Assembly: GCF_019218285.1 (NCBI RefSeq)
Contig: NZ_JAHUZG010000003.1
Span: forward strand, 62,001 to 126,000
DNA from: Antarctobacter sediminis
Lineage (GTDB): Bacteria > Pseudomonadota > Alphaproteobacteria > Rhodobacterales > Rhodobacteraceae
DNA length: 64,000 bases
Reading direction: 5' to 3'
Position 1 is the first letter of the stretch. Each line of letters opens with the position of its first letter. This document shows, piece after piece, positions 8,929 through 17,098 of this stretch. Under the pieces are notes generated by a model. The model saw only the letters and a list, made by a program, of their open reading frames with translations. It made no database searches and had not been told where the DNA came from. Both the position numbers and the translations under genes were made by a program.

Positions 8929-10323
8929 TTGCGGAGTGGTTTGATAAATTCGGGGACTGTCGGACGGTGGGCGCGAGTGGCTGTTCTGGCAATCGGCGGA
9001 GCAGCGGTGCTTGCAGGGTGCGGGGTATCCTACAACAGCCCCAAAGTCCGGGAGCGCAAAGGCGAACAGCCGGTGGCCGTCGTCGAAATGACGCCCAAGG
9101 CGGTGGCCTATGCCAACGCTTCGGCGTACACGCCGCGGGCGCTGCCTGATGTGTTCTACGCATTCGCCGGGTCATATGGGGCTACGGCCGGGGCCGGGGC
9201 CATGCCGGCGGCACCCTACCTTCCGGATACCGGCCGTCAGCGTCTTGAATACCGGCCGCTGCCGGACATTGCCCCGCAACCCTATCGTATCGGCGTTGGC
9301 GATGTTCTCTTGCTGGCAACCCGTGGCGCGGGAACGACGGTCGAACAACTTTCCGGCCTCCTGGCCGCACAGAACCGACGCCAAGGGTATACCGTCCGGG
9401 ATGACGGGACGATTGCGATCCCGGAAATCGGCGCGGTGCAACTGGCGGGCCTGACGCTTCAACAGGCTGAGGATCAGCTATTCCAGGCGCTGGTGTCCAA
9501 TCAGATTGATCCGTCCTTCAGCCTCGAAGTGGCCGAGTTCAACTCTCAGAAAGTGGCTGTTGGCGGTGCCGTAAAGGCGGCGAAGCTGGTTCCGGTGACG
9601 CCGAACAACCTGACGCTTGGTCAGGCGTTGATCACCGCAGGCGGCCTTGCCGTTCGGGATGAGGAGTTCGCCTCGATCCGAATTTATCGCGACGGCACCC
9701 TGTACCAGATTCCGGTTGAAACCTACCGGGCCCAGCCGTCCATCAAGGACACGCTGCTGGTTGCGGGCGATGCGGTCTATGTCGACACGACCTATGACCT
9801 TGATCGCGCCTTCGAGTTCTACAAGACCAAGATCGACGTCATCACACTCCGGTCGTCGGCGCGCAGCACCGCGTTGCAGGCGTTGAGCACCGAGATCGCC
9901 ATTCGCCGCGGTGCGCTTGTTGAGCAGCGTGACCTGTTCGAAACCCGCACCAAGCTGGACGCCGAACAGCGTGACTATGTCTATCTCAGCGGTGAAGTGA
10001 ACAAGCAGAACCGTTTTGCACTGCCTTACGGACATCAAGCGACCCTTGCCGACGTGCTGTATGGCGAAGGCGGTTTTGATACGACAACCGGTGATCCGAC
10101 CGAGATCTATGTCCTGCGCGGCAGCAACGATCCCAGCAAGGTCGGTGAGATCGTGGCTTACCACCTGAACGCGGGCAACGCGGCGAATATGATCCTTGCC
10201 ACCCAGTTCCAGATGCGGCCCAACGATGTGGTCTTTATCGAAGAGCAGCCCATCACCAAATGGGGCCGGGCGCTGCAACAGGCCTTCCCGTCGCTGCTGA
10301 ACGCTGCCGGTCGACAGCTCTGA
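8929..10323 (+). CDS. Wza-like outer-membrane polysaccharide export lipoprotein
   Basis: This 464-residue protein has a lipoprotein signal: a hydrophobic core then LAGC, with Cys about 31 as the lipidation site. It continues with a polysaccharide export domain (YRIGVGDVLLL at about 121) and SLBB-like beta-grasp repeats (VAVGGAVKAAKLVPV, and VYLSGEVNKQNRFALPYG). It would form the outer-membrane channel through which the polymer leaves, working with the Wzc-type protein encoded at 14.8 kb. The start is a TTG with AGGGGG about 6 bases upstream. An intrinsic terminator follows. It lies between the priming transferase and a glycosyltransferase, as expected for a Wzx/Wzy-type locus. Confidence 0.88.
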   Translation: MRSGLINSGTVGRWARVAVLAIGGAAVLAGCGVSYNSPKVRERKGEQPVAVVEMTPKAVAYANASAYTPRALPDVFYAFAGSYGATAGAGAMPAAPYLPDTGRQRLEYRPLPDIAPQPYRIGVGDVLLLATRGAGTTVEQLSGLLAAQNRRQGYTVRDDGTIAIPEIGAVQLAGLTLQQAEDQLFQALVSNQIDPSFSLEVAEFNSQKVAVGGAVKAAKLVPVTPNNLTLGQALITAGGLAVRDEEFASIRIYRDGTLYQIPVETYRAQPSIKDTLLVAGDAVYVDTTYDLDRAFEFYKTKIDVITLRSSARSTALQALSTEIAIRRGALVEQRDLFETRTKLDAEQRDYVYLSGEVNKQNRFALPYGHQATLADVLYGEGGFDTTTGDPTEIYVLRGSNDPSKVGEIVAYHLNAGNAANMILATQFQMRPNDVVFIEEQPITKWGRALQQAFPSLLNAAGRQL

Positions 10324-10392
10324 CGCCAAGCCCCCCCCCGACGCTGCCAAGCCATGAACAAGCGGTGCCGCGTCGGGCCGAAACGTTTAGAT

Positions 10393-10424
10393 CGGAACCA
10401 GCCTGTCTGGTTCCGTTTCCCTTT
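10393..10424 (+). terminator. Intrinsic terminator after the wza-like gene
   Basis: CGGAACCAG and CTGGTTCCG form a perfect 9-bp stem with a 5-base loop (CCTGT). TTTCCCTTTT follows. It lies 70 bases downstream of the stop codon and before the GT2 gene. Confidence 0.8.
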
Positions 10425-10493
10425 TGGCGCTATGCCAGATCGTCATTTGATTCATGGGCCGCGGCCTCAACGCCCAGTCGAAAGAGCATAATC

Positions 10494-11237
10494 GTGACCA
10501 AGATTTCTGTTGTCACCGCCGTCTACAACCGCGTCGGCACGCTTGGCGATGCGTTGGACAGTGTCGCCGCTCAGACACATCCGGACATCGAACATGTGAT
10601 TCAGGATGGCGGGTCGACGGACGGCACGCTGGACCTGATCCGCGAAAAGATGCGCGCCGGAGTGTCGTTGATCAGTGAGCCGGACGGCGGCATTTACGAT
10701 GCCATCAACAAGGGGATCGCGCGTTGCACCGGGGATGTGATCGGCTTGATGCATTCCGATGATTTCTTTGCGTCGGACCGGATTCTTGAAAGCGTGGCCA
10801 AGGCGATGGAGGATCCCGCGGTCGAAGGTGTCTACGGTGATCTCGACTATGTCGCCGAGGCGGATACCAGTCGCGTCATCCGCAAGTGGCGGTCAGGCGA
10901 GTACACGATGCGCGCGGTTCGCCACGGGTGGATGCCGCCGCATCCCACGCTTTACCTGCGGCGTGAGGTCTATGAACGCTGGGGGCTGTACGATACCAGC
11001 TTTCGGATCGCGGCGGATTATGACGCCATGCTGCGCTACATGGTCAAAGGCGGCGTGCGTCTGGCCTATGTCCCGGAGGTTTTCGTCAAGATGCGTGTCG
11101 GCGGGGAAAGCAACAAGTCAATCGCCAAGATCCTGCGCAAAAGCCGCGAAGATTACCGCGCGCTCCGCACAAATGGCGTTGGCGGGGTGGGTGCCCTTGC
11201 CATGAAAAACCTCTCCAAGGTTCGGCAGTTCTTCTGA
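10494..11237 (+). CDS. Glycosyltransferase family 2
   Basis: The 247-residue product starts with the GT-A signature TKISVVTAVYNR, followed by DSVAAQTHPDIEHVIQDGGSTDGT and a DxD-like metal/nucleotide-sugar motif in MHSDDFF. Similarity to WcaA-type transferases is clear in the region GGIYDAINKGIARCTGDVIG. It would add one sugar of the repeat unit on the cytoplasmic face. I chose the GTG at 10494 because the conserved fold begins at the second codon and AAAGAG lies a few bases upstream; the longer frame to 10260 overlaps the wza-like gene and a terminator. It converges on the nucleotidyltransferase gene with 32 bases between the stops. Confidence 0.88.
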   Translation: MTKISVVTAVYNRVGTLGDALDSVAAQTHPDIEHVIQDGGSTDGTLDLIREKMRAGVSLISEPDGGIYDAINKGIARCTGDVIGLMHSDDFFASDRILESVAKAMEDPAVEGVYGDLDYVAEADTSRVIRKWRSGEYTMRAVRHGWMPPHPTLYLRREVYERWGLYDTSFRIAADYDAMLRYMVKGGVRLAYVPEVFVKMRVGGESNKSIAKILRKSREDYRALRTNGVGGVGALAMKNLSKVRQFF

Positions 11238-11269
11238 CTCTGCGCATGCGGTGTTGCCCCCGAAGGGCG

Positions 11270-12388
11270 TCACCGTGTCTGGTGCCGGATCTTGTCCTTG
11301 CTGTGCCGCCAGACCCGCATCAATTCGCGGGGGGAACGGATCAGGCGCCAGTATCGCTGGCGGGACGGTTTGTGAAACAGAGCGCGCCAGACAAGGGCGG
11401 CATAGAACTTGCGCGTTTCCGTTTTCCAGCGCAGGTCTGGCTGGCCGTACAAGAGCAAGGCGCGGTCGATCCAGTCGGAATCCTCGCCTTTGGGCGGGTG
11501 TCCGTACAGAACCAGATCCGTCAGGGCGTCCAGCGTATCGAACTCGCGGTTCAGGCCGAGCGACACAAAGGTTTCCCGGATGCTATGCTTTTCATCTGAG
11601 GTCAGTCTGCCCAGCAACATGGCGTGATCTATGATGGAACGCGGCTGGATGTCGAAATTCCGATACGCGCGGTGATTGACCTGCGCGTGAATGACATGGT
11701 GAAGGATGCGGTCACGCAGGGTTGGCACGAGGATGCCGTTCAAGCCGGTCACCTGAGCATTGTCCAGCACCTGCGCCGGTTCCAGAATGTCATTGGTCTC
11801 CAGATCCACCAGCCGTGAATGCAGCTCCATTTCGATGACCGAGTCGGGCAGGGCGATGGCCGGGTAATGCTTTTTGTCCGTTTCTTCTTCGGGGTCGATG
11901 GGCCATTCGCTGGGACAGATCGCGCCGGCCTTCATCAGCGTTTCAAGCGCGCGTCCGGCGGGTTCATCGACCAGAATGTCGAGGTCACCGATAAAGCGGT
12001 CCGCCGGATCGTCCCAACTGGGCGCGACCAGTTCCGCGCCGCCTTTCAGAATGCACCCGCGCAAACCTTCCGCGGCAAGGAGGTCTCCGGCCCGGGCAAG
12101 ATCGGCCTGCGCCAGTTGATTGTATTGTCCGTTGCCGCGCCGCATTTCCTCGAAAAAGATTAGCAGGTCTTCGGGAATGCAGGCCTGCAAATCGGGGAAA
12201 TCCCGAAAGGCTTTCCAGACCAGCGTCTGCACATAGGCCGATTGTGCGGCATCGGCCAGTTTGACCGCATCGCTGTTTTTCAGGTCTTGCTCTAGCCCCG
12301 GCGCGGGGGAGTGCCCCAAGGCCGGAGCCAAAAGCCCCAGAAGCGCACGATGCTCGGCCGAGGGGCAGGCTGCGAGATGCTTTAGCAT
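11270..12388 (-). CDS. Nucleotidyltransferase family protein (NTP_transf_5-like)
   Basis: The 372-residue protein has a nucleotidyltransferase-fold active site: LKGG at about 114-117, then GDLDILV at about 134-140 with the two metal-binding aspartates. It matches the uncharacterised family (Pfam NTP_transf_5) that is encoded beside HPr-kinase-like proteins in some lasso-peptide clusters and in exopolysaccharide loci. It overlaps the upstream kinase gene by 7 bases, so the two are translationally coupled. The substrate is unknown; transfer of a nucleotide or nucleotidyl group to a peptide, phosphopeptide or sugar is possible. It is the last gene of the three-gene minus-strand operon inside the polysaccharide locus. 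Confidence 0.75.
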   Translation of the reverse strand: MLKHLAACPSAEHRALLGLLAPALGHSPAPGLEQDLKNSDAVKLADAAQSAYVQTLVWKAFRDFPDLQACIPEDLLIFFEEMRRGNGQYNQLAQADLARAGDLLAAEGLRGCILKGGAELVAPSWDDPADRFIGDLDILVDEPAGRALETLMKAGAICPSEWPIDPEEETDKKHYPAIALPDSVIEMELHSRLVDLETNDILEPAQVLDNAQVTGLNGILVPTLRDRILHHVIHAQVNHRAYRNFDIQPRSIIDHAMLLGRLTSDEKHSIRETFVSLGLNREFDTLDALTDLVLYGHPPKGEDSDWIDRALLLYGQPDLRWKTETRKFYAALVWRALFHKPSRQRYWRLIRSPRELMRVWRHSKDKIRHQTR

Positions 12389-13542
12389 GGGACCGGACCC
12401 GCAACCTGTTCCAGCAGTTGCTTGCTGGACTCGAGGGAGAATTGCGTTGATCGAAAGATCAGCCGGTAAATCGGCACGTTTTCCAGCAGTTTCAGGAGCG
12501 ACGAAATCGACCCCGTGGGGAAATGCGTTCCCGCCACGAGAATGTCATTCAGGCAGTCCCTTGGGTCAAGCTGGTAGAACTGGTTTTCGGCATCGGGAAC
12601 GTAGCTGGGCAAGACCAGTGCGCGAAAAGGGAAGGCCGTGATCCGATCTTCGGGCGCAGAGAAATCTGCGTAATGCACCCCGTCGCGGGGGCTGTCCTGC
12701 GTAACCAGCAGGTTTTGGTAGATCGCGTCGAGCGCCGGAAGCTTGCCGCCGCCCTGTTTCATCGCCAGCGGGACAGGGAAGGAATAGACACAATCCCCCG
12801 ACAAGCCGATCGGCAGGATGTCATCCGTCACGAAACGGTATCCCTCGCTGACGAGGTTGCCGACAAGAGTCGACTTGCCGCTGCCGCTGGTGCCGGTAAA
12901 GGCAACGGCCCCTTGGGGGCCAGCCACCGCGCCGGCGTGAAGGCTCACTCCCGAAAGACCCGAGGTCAGGGTTTCCGCAATCGTCCGCGTGCAGAATGAG
13001 CGTGCCTCGACAAGGCCGCAAGGCTCCCACAGCGGCTGGCCGTCAAGGCGGACGCAATAAAGATCCCCCGAGGTTGCAACGGTCAGGGTCGTCGGGGGCG
13101 AGGTCGGGGCGTCTTCGGTCAGGAAACGGCCAAAGACAAAACGCAGTTGTGCCGACAGGACCGCATCCTCGCACAGCAACAGAAGGGACCGATGGCCATT
13201 CGTCAGGATGCCGACCCGGGTCTGCGCACTGTCCTGAATGTCGCTGCCGGGGCAGTCGTAGACATGGGGCCCGTCAAACAGACCAATGTCCTGCCAGGAT
13301 CGCTCGATTTTGGCGAATTCGTCGAGGAAGTCGGATGGGGACACATCGAAATCAATAGCGGCCAAGGCCGCGAGATCGTCCAGTGCCGCGCCTTCCGCCA
13401 GCCGCGAAACCACGGCGGCCAATGCCGGGTCAATGCTGATCGCTGCGCCGCTGAGCGTTGACCTGACGACAGAGGCCTGCCCGAAGGGGCAGACCTCGAT
13501 GTATTTCCACTTGTTGTGGGCGGCGGCGTTACCTGACCACAC
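12382..13542 (-). CDS. PqqD/RRE-like domain fused to HPr-kinase-like domain
   Basis: This protein has 386 residues. The N-terminal part (about 25-90) has the pattern of PqqD-type peptide-recognition domains: RLAEGAALDDLAAL, FDVSP, then DIGLF. The C-terminal half resembles the HprK C-domain: LHAGAV near 201, a Walker A GTSGSGKST at about 217-225, and a TDD motif at 239-241 where HprK has catalytic/metal aspartates. Stand-alone HprK homologues of this kind phosphorylate serine in some ribosomal peptides (paeninodin pathway). The start is GTG, 12 bases after the stop of the small peptide gene, with only a weak ribosome site, which suggests coupling to peptide translation. The RRE reading is by eye and needs a profile search. 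True HPr phosphorylation is unlikely given this domain order. Confidence 0.72.
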   Translation of the reverse strand: MWSGNAAAHNKWKYIEVCPFGQASVVRSTLSGAAISIDPALAAVVSRLAEGAALDDLAALAAIDFDVSPSDFLDEFAKIERSWQDIGLFDGPHVYDCPGSDIQDSAQTRVGILTNGHRSLLLLCEDAVLSAQLRFVFGRFLTEDAPTSPPTTLTVATSGDLYCVRLDGQPLWEPCGLVEARSFCTRTIAETLTSGLSGVSLHAGAVAGPQGAVAFTGTSGSGKSTLVGNLVSEGYRFVTDDILPIGLSGDCVYSFPVPLAMKQGGGKLPALDAIYQNLLVTQDSPRDGVHYADFSAPEDRITAFPFRALVLPSYVPDAENQFYQLDPRDCLNDILVAGTHFPTGSISSLLKLLENVPIYRLIFRSTQFSLESSKQLLEQVAGPVPC

Positions 13543-13554
13543 CTATAGTGCCTG

Positions 13555-13743
13555 TTATTTGTTTTTCCCGCACGGCGGGCTGCCGCAAGCCGAGTTGCTG
13601 GGGGCTGCCGATGCGCGGCGAGCGTCCAGCGAAGTCACGATCAACGCACCAGCGCCAAGGCCGAGGCCTTTGCCAAACTTGCGCAGAGCGGCCCGGCGCT
13701 TGGGGTCCGCGATCTGTTCTTCTGTCTTGATGTCTTCTTTCAA
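13555..13743 (-). CDS. 62-residue peptide with Tat-like leader and short Cys-containing tail
   Basis: A TTG start is preceded by a strong GGAGG at 6-base spacing, which decides the start and argues for real translation. The peptide has a charged N-terminus (MKEDIKTEEQIADP) and a twin-arginine-like motif KRRAALRKF. A hydrophobic stretch (GLGLGAGALIVTSL) and a possible cleavage site at ASA-A follow. The remaining tail is about 16 residues, APSNSACGSPPCGKNK, with two Cys and several Ser. It is first in an operon with the RRE-kinase fusion and the nucleotidyltransferase. I do not recognise the family. It could be the substrate of the kinase, a small exported disulfide peptide, or both. Confidence 0.6.
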   Translation of the reverse strand: MKEDIKTEEQIADPKRRAALRKFGKGLGLGAGALIVTSLDARRASAAPSNSACGSPPCGKNK

Positions 13744-14814
13744 AGGTCTTCCTCCAAATACTCGTTATTGGTCTGTTTCAGAGTACTTTCCGCGTTAATG
13801 AATTACAACAAATCTTAACGACTGCCGGCGGTTTCCGGCCATGATTTGCGGGGCGAAATGTCCCGATGCGCATTTCCTTTGCGGCCCCTGCAATTCCCGG
13901 TTGAATCGACTGTGATCCCCTCCGTGGAACGCATGTTTTCAGGGCGCTTTTTTGCCCGGGCAAGCCCTTTTCAGATACCTGTCTGGCGCGGCTTACGCTG
14001 ATTCGCGGAACGTCAAGCTTGGTGCCTTGGGGCAAGACGCGGCGCCCGGTGCACAGTTTCTGGACGGTGAAAGGGGCTACCTGCGCTTCCTGTCCAAGTT
14101 TTTAGCGTTCCAAAGGTTGTTTCCCTTGGCAAAGCGCTTGTCAGGGACCGTCGCAAAAAAGTTCCTTGGCATTCGCGGTTCGGGCAAAGTACATGACGCG
14201 CGGGGACAATCCGGTGGTTTGCGCCGGTCCCCGAAACGGGGTGGATCGATGTTTGGACCGACAACCTGCATGAAGATGGCAAGGGCGTCTTTGCCTGTCC
14301 CGACCTCTGCGTGGTGGCCTGGTCCGTCGGCGTCCCGCGCCCCGGCCTGTATTTCCAATGAGAGGACCGGGCGATGACGGCGGTGGCCTCTCTCATTGCC
14401 GCGTGCCCTCGCCGGAGGCGGCTTGCCCCGGTCACTGCGCGTGCTTTTGCCGAGGCCGCGCGCGAATATCACGAATGCAATTGAACGGGGGGACGGCTGA
14501 GATATAGCCACGATGCGGGCGCGGGTCAGGGAGAGTTGCTGGGAAATGCAGCACGGAACGACGACCATGTTTTTGATGGCCCGTAGTGTTGAAAGGCTTT
14601 CCCAATACGGGGCAATGCCTTCTATTTGTTTGAAGAACCGGTTTCGAATAAACCATCCTGGTTCCGTAAGTGTTGAAACCGGCCAAGCCGGACGCGGCAA
14701 TCGGGGCCGGGCAATGCCGCAAAGCCGGCTGAACGCGACCCGCGCCGGGCAGGGATGCCCAACGCGCGATCCCGCACCAGCCCGGATCCGGACCATTCTG
14801 GAGTGAAGTAATAG
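13744..14814. other. About 1.07 kb without a confident gene, between divergent operons
   Basis: This region separates the minus-strand peptide operon from the wzc-type gene and must hold both promoters. All longer frames on either strand have compositions unlike proteins. Visible structures are a CAATGAGAG/CTCTCATTG inverted repeat (arms 14356-14364 and 14390-14398) and an 8-bp repeat CCGGTTTC/GAAACCGG (arms 14638-14645 and 14675-14682) upstream of the wzc-type gene. A possible coding remnant is listed separately. The length is unusual for such a compact locus. Confidence 0.55.
14197..14361 (+). pseudogene. Possible remnant coding segment
   Basis: One plus-strand frame reads protein-like for about 54 residues (…TIRWFAPVPETGWIDVW… to …GVPRPGLYFQ, then TGA) but has no start codon. 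The frame before it, from about 14040, also reads protein-like (FLSKFLAFQRLFPLAKRL) and is offset by one frame. This would fit a frameshifted gene remnant, but it may be chance in GC-rich DNA. No family is recognised. Confidence 0.2.
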
Positions 14815-16995
14815 ATGACGAGCCAAGTCGCAGCGACAAGATCACAGGGGCATGAAGCGCCCGCGCAACTGATGCAATCCGACAGCATCAATGTCGGCGC
14901 GATCCTCGACACGGTGTGGCGGGCCAAGCTCTGGGTGATCGGCTGCATGTTCGGCGCCGCGATCATTGCCGGCTACTACGCTTATTTCGTGGCGGACCGC
15001 GAATACCGGGCCAATGCCGTGATCGAGTTCACGCCGCAGGAAAGCTCGATCCTGAATCTCGACAGCATCGTTTCGGGTGTCTCTACCGATCCGGCCAGCG
15101 TGAATACCGAAATCCAGAAGATCCAGTCGCGCGAGATGATCGAAAAGCTGGTGAACCGTCTGGACCTGACCGAAGACCCGAATTTCAACAAGGCGCTAGA
15201 TCCCAACCCTCCGTTTTCGCTGCGCAATTTCGTGAAAAAGATGCTGGGCCTCACGCCGCCCCCGGTCGAGCTGACCGAAGAAGAACGTGAGGAAAACCAG
15301 TTCAACGCCACTGTTGGTCAGGTTGGGCGGACGATCTCGGTTCAGGTTGTGCGCGACACCTACCTGCTGAGCATCACGGCGCAGACCTACAGCCGCAGGG
15401 CAGCCGCCGATCTCGCGAACACGCTGGCCGATCTTTATATCGAAACCCAGCTTGAGCAGAAATTCTCGCAAGCGGAACAGGCCATCAACTGGCTGTCGGA
15501 TCGTGCGCGGGAACTGGAAGACGAATTGTTCGAACGCGAAAATGCGATCCGCGATCTGCAATCGGCCAGCGACCTTGTCAGCCGTGACGCCCTTGCGGGG
15601 CTCAATGTTCAGGTCAAGGAATTCCGCGAAAGGCTCCAGTCCAGCCAAGAGGATATTCAGCGCCTCACCCAGCGGCGGGCCGAATTGCTGGCGCTGCGAA
15701 ACAGCACTGACAAGGCGGCGATCCTGAGTGTCTATTCGGATCCGGCCCTGACCCGGCTGGGTCAATCCCTTTCGGATGACCTTTCCGGGTCCGAGGGGGC
15801 GCGGCAGGCTTTCCGCACCCGCATGGATACGGTGGTGCAGTCGCTTGACCCGATGATTGCCCGGGCGCGGGCCGAGATCACCTCGATTTCGCGGTCTCTG
15901 GAACAGTTGGAAGGCCGGGTGTCACGCCAGACCGCGGACCTGTTGAAACTGGAACAGATGGAGCGCGAGGTCGGCGTGACGCGCGACATGTACCAAACCT
16001 TCCTGTCGGGGATGCAAGAGGCCACCGTTCAGGTTGGTCTTGTGCGGGCGGATACGCAGCTGCATTCGCGGGCATTGCCCCCGCGCAATCCGGCGGCCCC
16101 CCGGCGCAGCATGATCGTGGCGGTTTCGGCAATCTTTGGCGGCTTGTTCGGCGCGGCGCTGGTGCTGTTGCGCAATATGAAAAAACAGCGTGTGGTCCTG
16201 TCCTCCGCCGATCTGGCAGAACTGAGCGCGCGGCCGGTGCTGGGAGAGATCCCCAAGGCTCCGCGCAGCGTGAACCGGACGGGCTTCCTTCAGTATCTTC
16301 AGGAAAAACCGACCTCGCAAATCGCCGAGTCCGTTCGCAACCTGCGGACTTCGGTTCTGATGGCGCAGGTGGACAATCCCTCTCAGGTGATCGTCGTTTC
16401 CTCCTCGCTGCCCGGTGAAGGCAAGACCACCATTTCGCTTGCCATTGCCCACAACCTTGCCGGTCTTGGCCGTCGTGTCCTGCTGATCGAAGGCGACATT
16501 CGCCGCCGGACATTTTCGCATTACTACGACGAAGGATCGCGCGTCGCGGGCATCGTCGACGTCATGGTCGGAGAGCAGAGCTTTGAGAATGCTGTGCACC
16601 ACGATCCGAATTTGCAGATCGATGTGCTGTTCGGCCAGAAAAGCAGCGTGAACCCCTCTGACCTGTTTGCCTCGCAGCGGTTCCATGATCTGATCGAAGA
16701 GTTGCGCGGTGTCTATGATCATATCGTCATCGACTCGCCGCCGGTTCTGATCGTGCCCGACGCCCGGATTCTGGCAACCGTGGGCGACGCGCTGATCTAT
16801 GTCACCAAGTGGGACATGACCGAAAAGCTGCAAGTCGCGGAAGGTCTGCGCCAGTTCCAGATGGTGGGGATCGACGTGACGGGATTTGTCCTGAACCAGA
16901 TCGATTACCGCCGATCCCGTCGTTACGGCTATAGCGCGGGGTATTCCTATTCCCTGAACTACGGCGCCCGTGGACAGGGATATTATGACACCTGA
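14815..16995 (+). CDS. Wzc/GumC-type polysaccharide co-polymerase with BY-kinase domain
   Basis: The 726-residue inner-membrane protein has the Wzz fold: a first membrane helix at about 38-58, a long periplasmic section with coiled coil near 205-300 and a second membrane helix near 430-450. A cytoplasmic bacterial tyrosine kinase domain follows, with Walker A SSLPGEGKTT near 530-539, LLIEGDIRRR (Walker A') and HIVIDSPPVL (Walker B) near 635. The C-terminus is a tyrosine cluster, with eight Tyr in the last 31 residues, the usual autophosphorylation tail. Kinase and polymerase regulator are fused, as in proteobacterial Wzc. It controls chain length and couples polymerisation to the Wza-like channel. 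It heads the long plus-strand operon to 24.1 kb. Confidence 0.92.
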   Translation: MTSQVAATRSQGHEAPAQLMQSDSINVGAILDTVWRAKLWVIGCMFGAAIIAGYYAYFVADREYRANAVIEFTPQESSILNLDSIVSGVSTDPASVNTEIQKIQSREMIEKLVNRLDLTEDPNFNKALDPNPPFSLRNFVKKMLGLTPPPVELTEEEREENQFNATVGQVGRTISVQVVRDTYLLSITAQTYSRRAAADLANTLADLYIETQLEQKFSQAEQAINWLSDRARELEDELFERENAIRDLQSASDLVSRDALAGLNVQVKEFRERLQSSQEDIQRLTQRRAELLALRNSTDKAAILSVYSDPALTRLGQSLSDDLSGSEGARQAFRTRMDTVVQSLDPMIARARAEITSISRSLEQLEGRVSRQTADLLKLEQMEREVGVTRDMYQTFLSGMQEATVQVGLVRADTQLHSRALPPRNPAAPRRSMIVAVSAIFGGLFGAALVLLRNMKKQRVVLSSADLAELSARPVLGEIPKAPRSVNRTGFLQYLQEKPTSQIAESVRNLRTSVLMAQVDNPSQVIVVSSSLPGEGKTTISLAIAHNLAGLGRRVLLIEGDIRRRTFSHYYDEGSRVAGIVDVMVGEQSFENAVHHDPNLQIDVLFGQKSSVNPSDLFASQRFHDLIEELRGVYDHIVIDSPPVLIVPDARILATVGDALIYVTKWDMTEKLQVAEGLRQFQMVGIDVTGFVLNQIDYRRSRRYGYSAGYSYSLNYGARGQGYYDT

Positions 16996-17098
16996 GCCTG
17001 TGGCCGTCCGTGTCCGGGCGGCCAAATGCGCCGATTTCCACCCACAAGACTTGTTTCCGGAAAAGCGATTTTGACATGAGATCAGAGGCTGTCATCCA

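Noticed and set aside
11270-13743. Lasso-peptide biosynthesis cluster
   Set aside because: Kinase and nucleotidyltransferase resemble tailoring enzymes of such clusters, but no asparagine-synthetase-like cyclase or transglutaminase-like protease is present, and the peptide lacks the leader Thr and core pattern of lasso precursors.
13952-14377. A 141-residue plus-strand gene in the wzc upstream gap
   Set aside because: There is no ribosome site, and its second half is basic and proline/serine-rich like a shadow frame. A different frame in the same place reads better, so at most it is part of a remnant.
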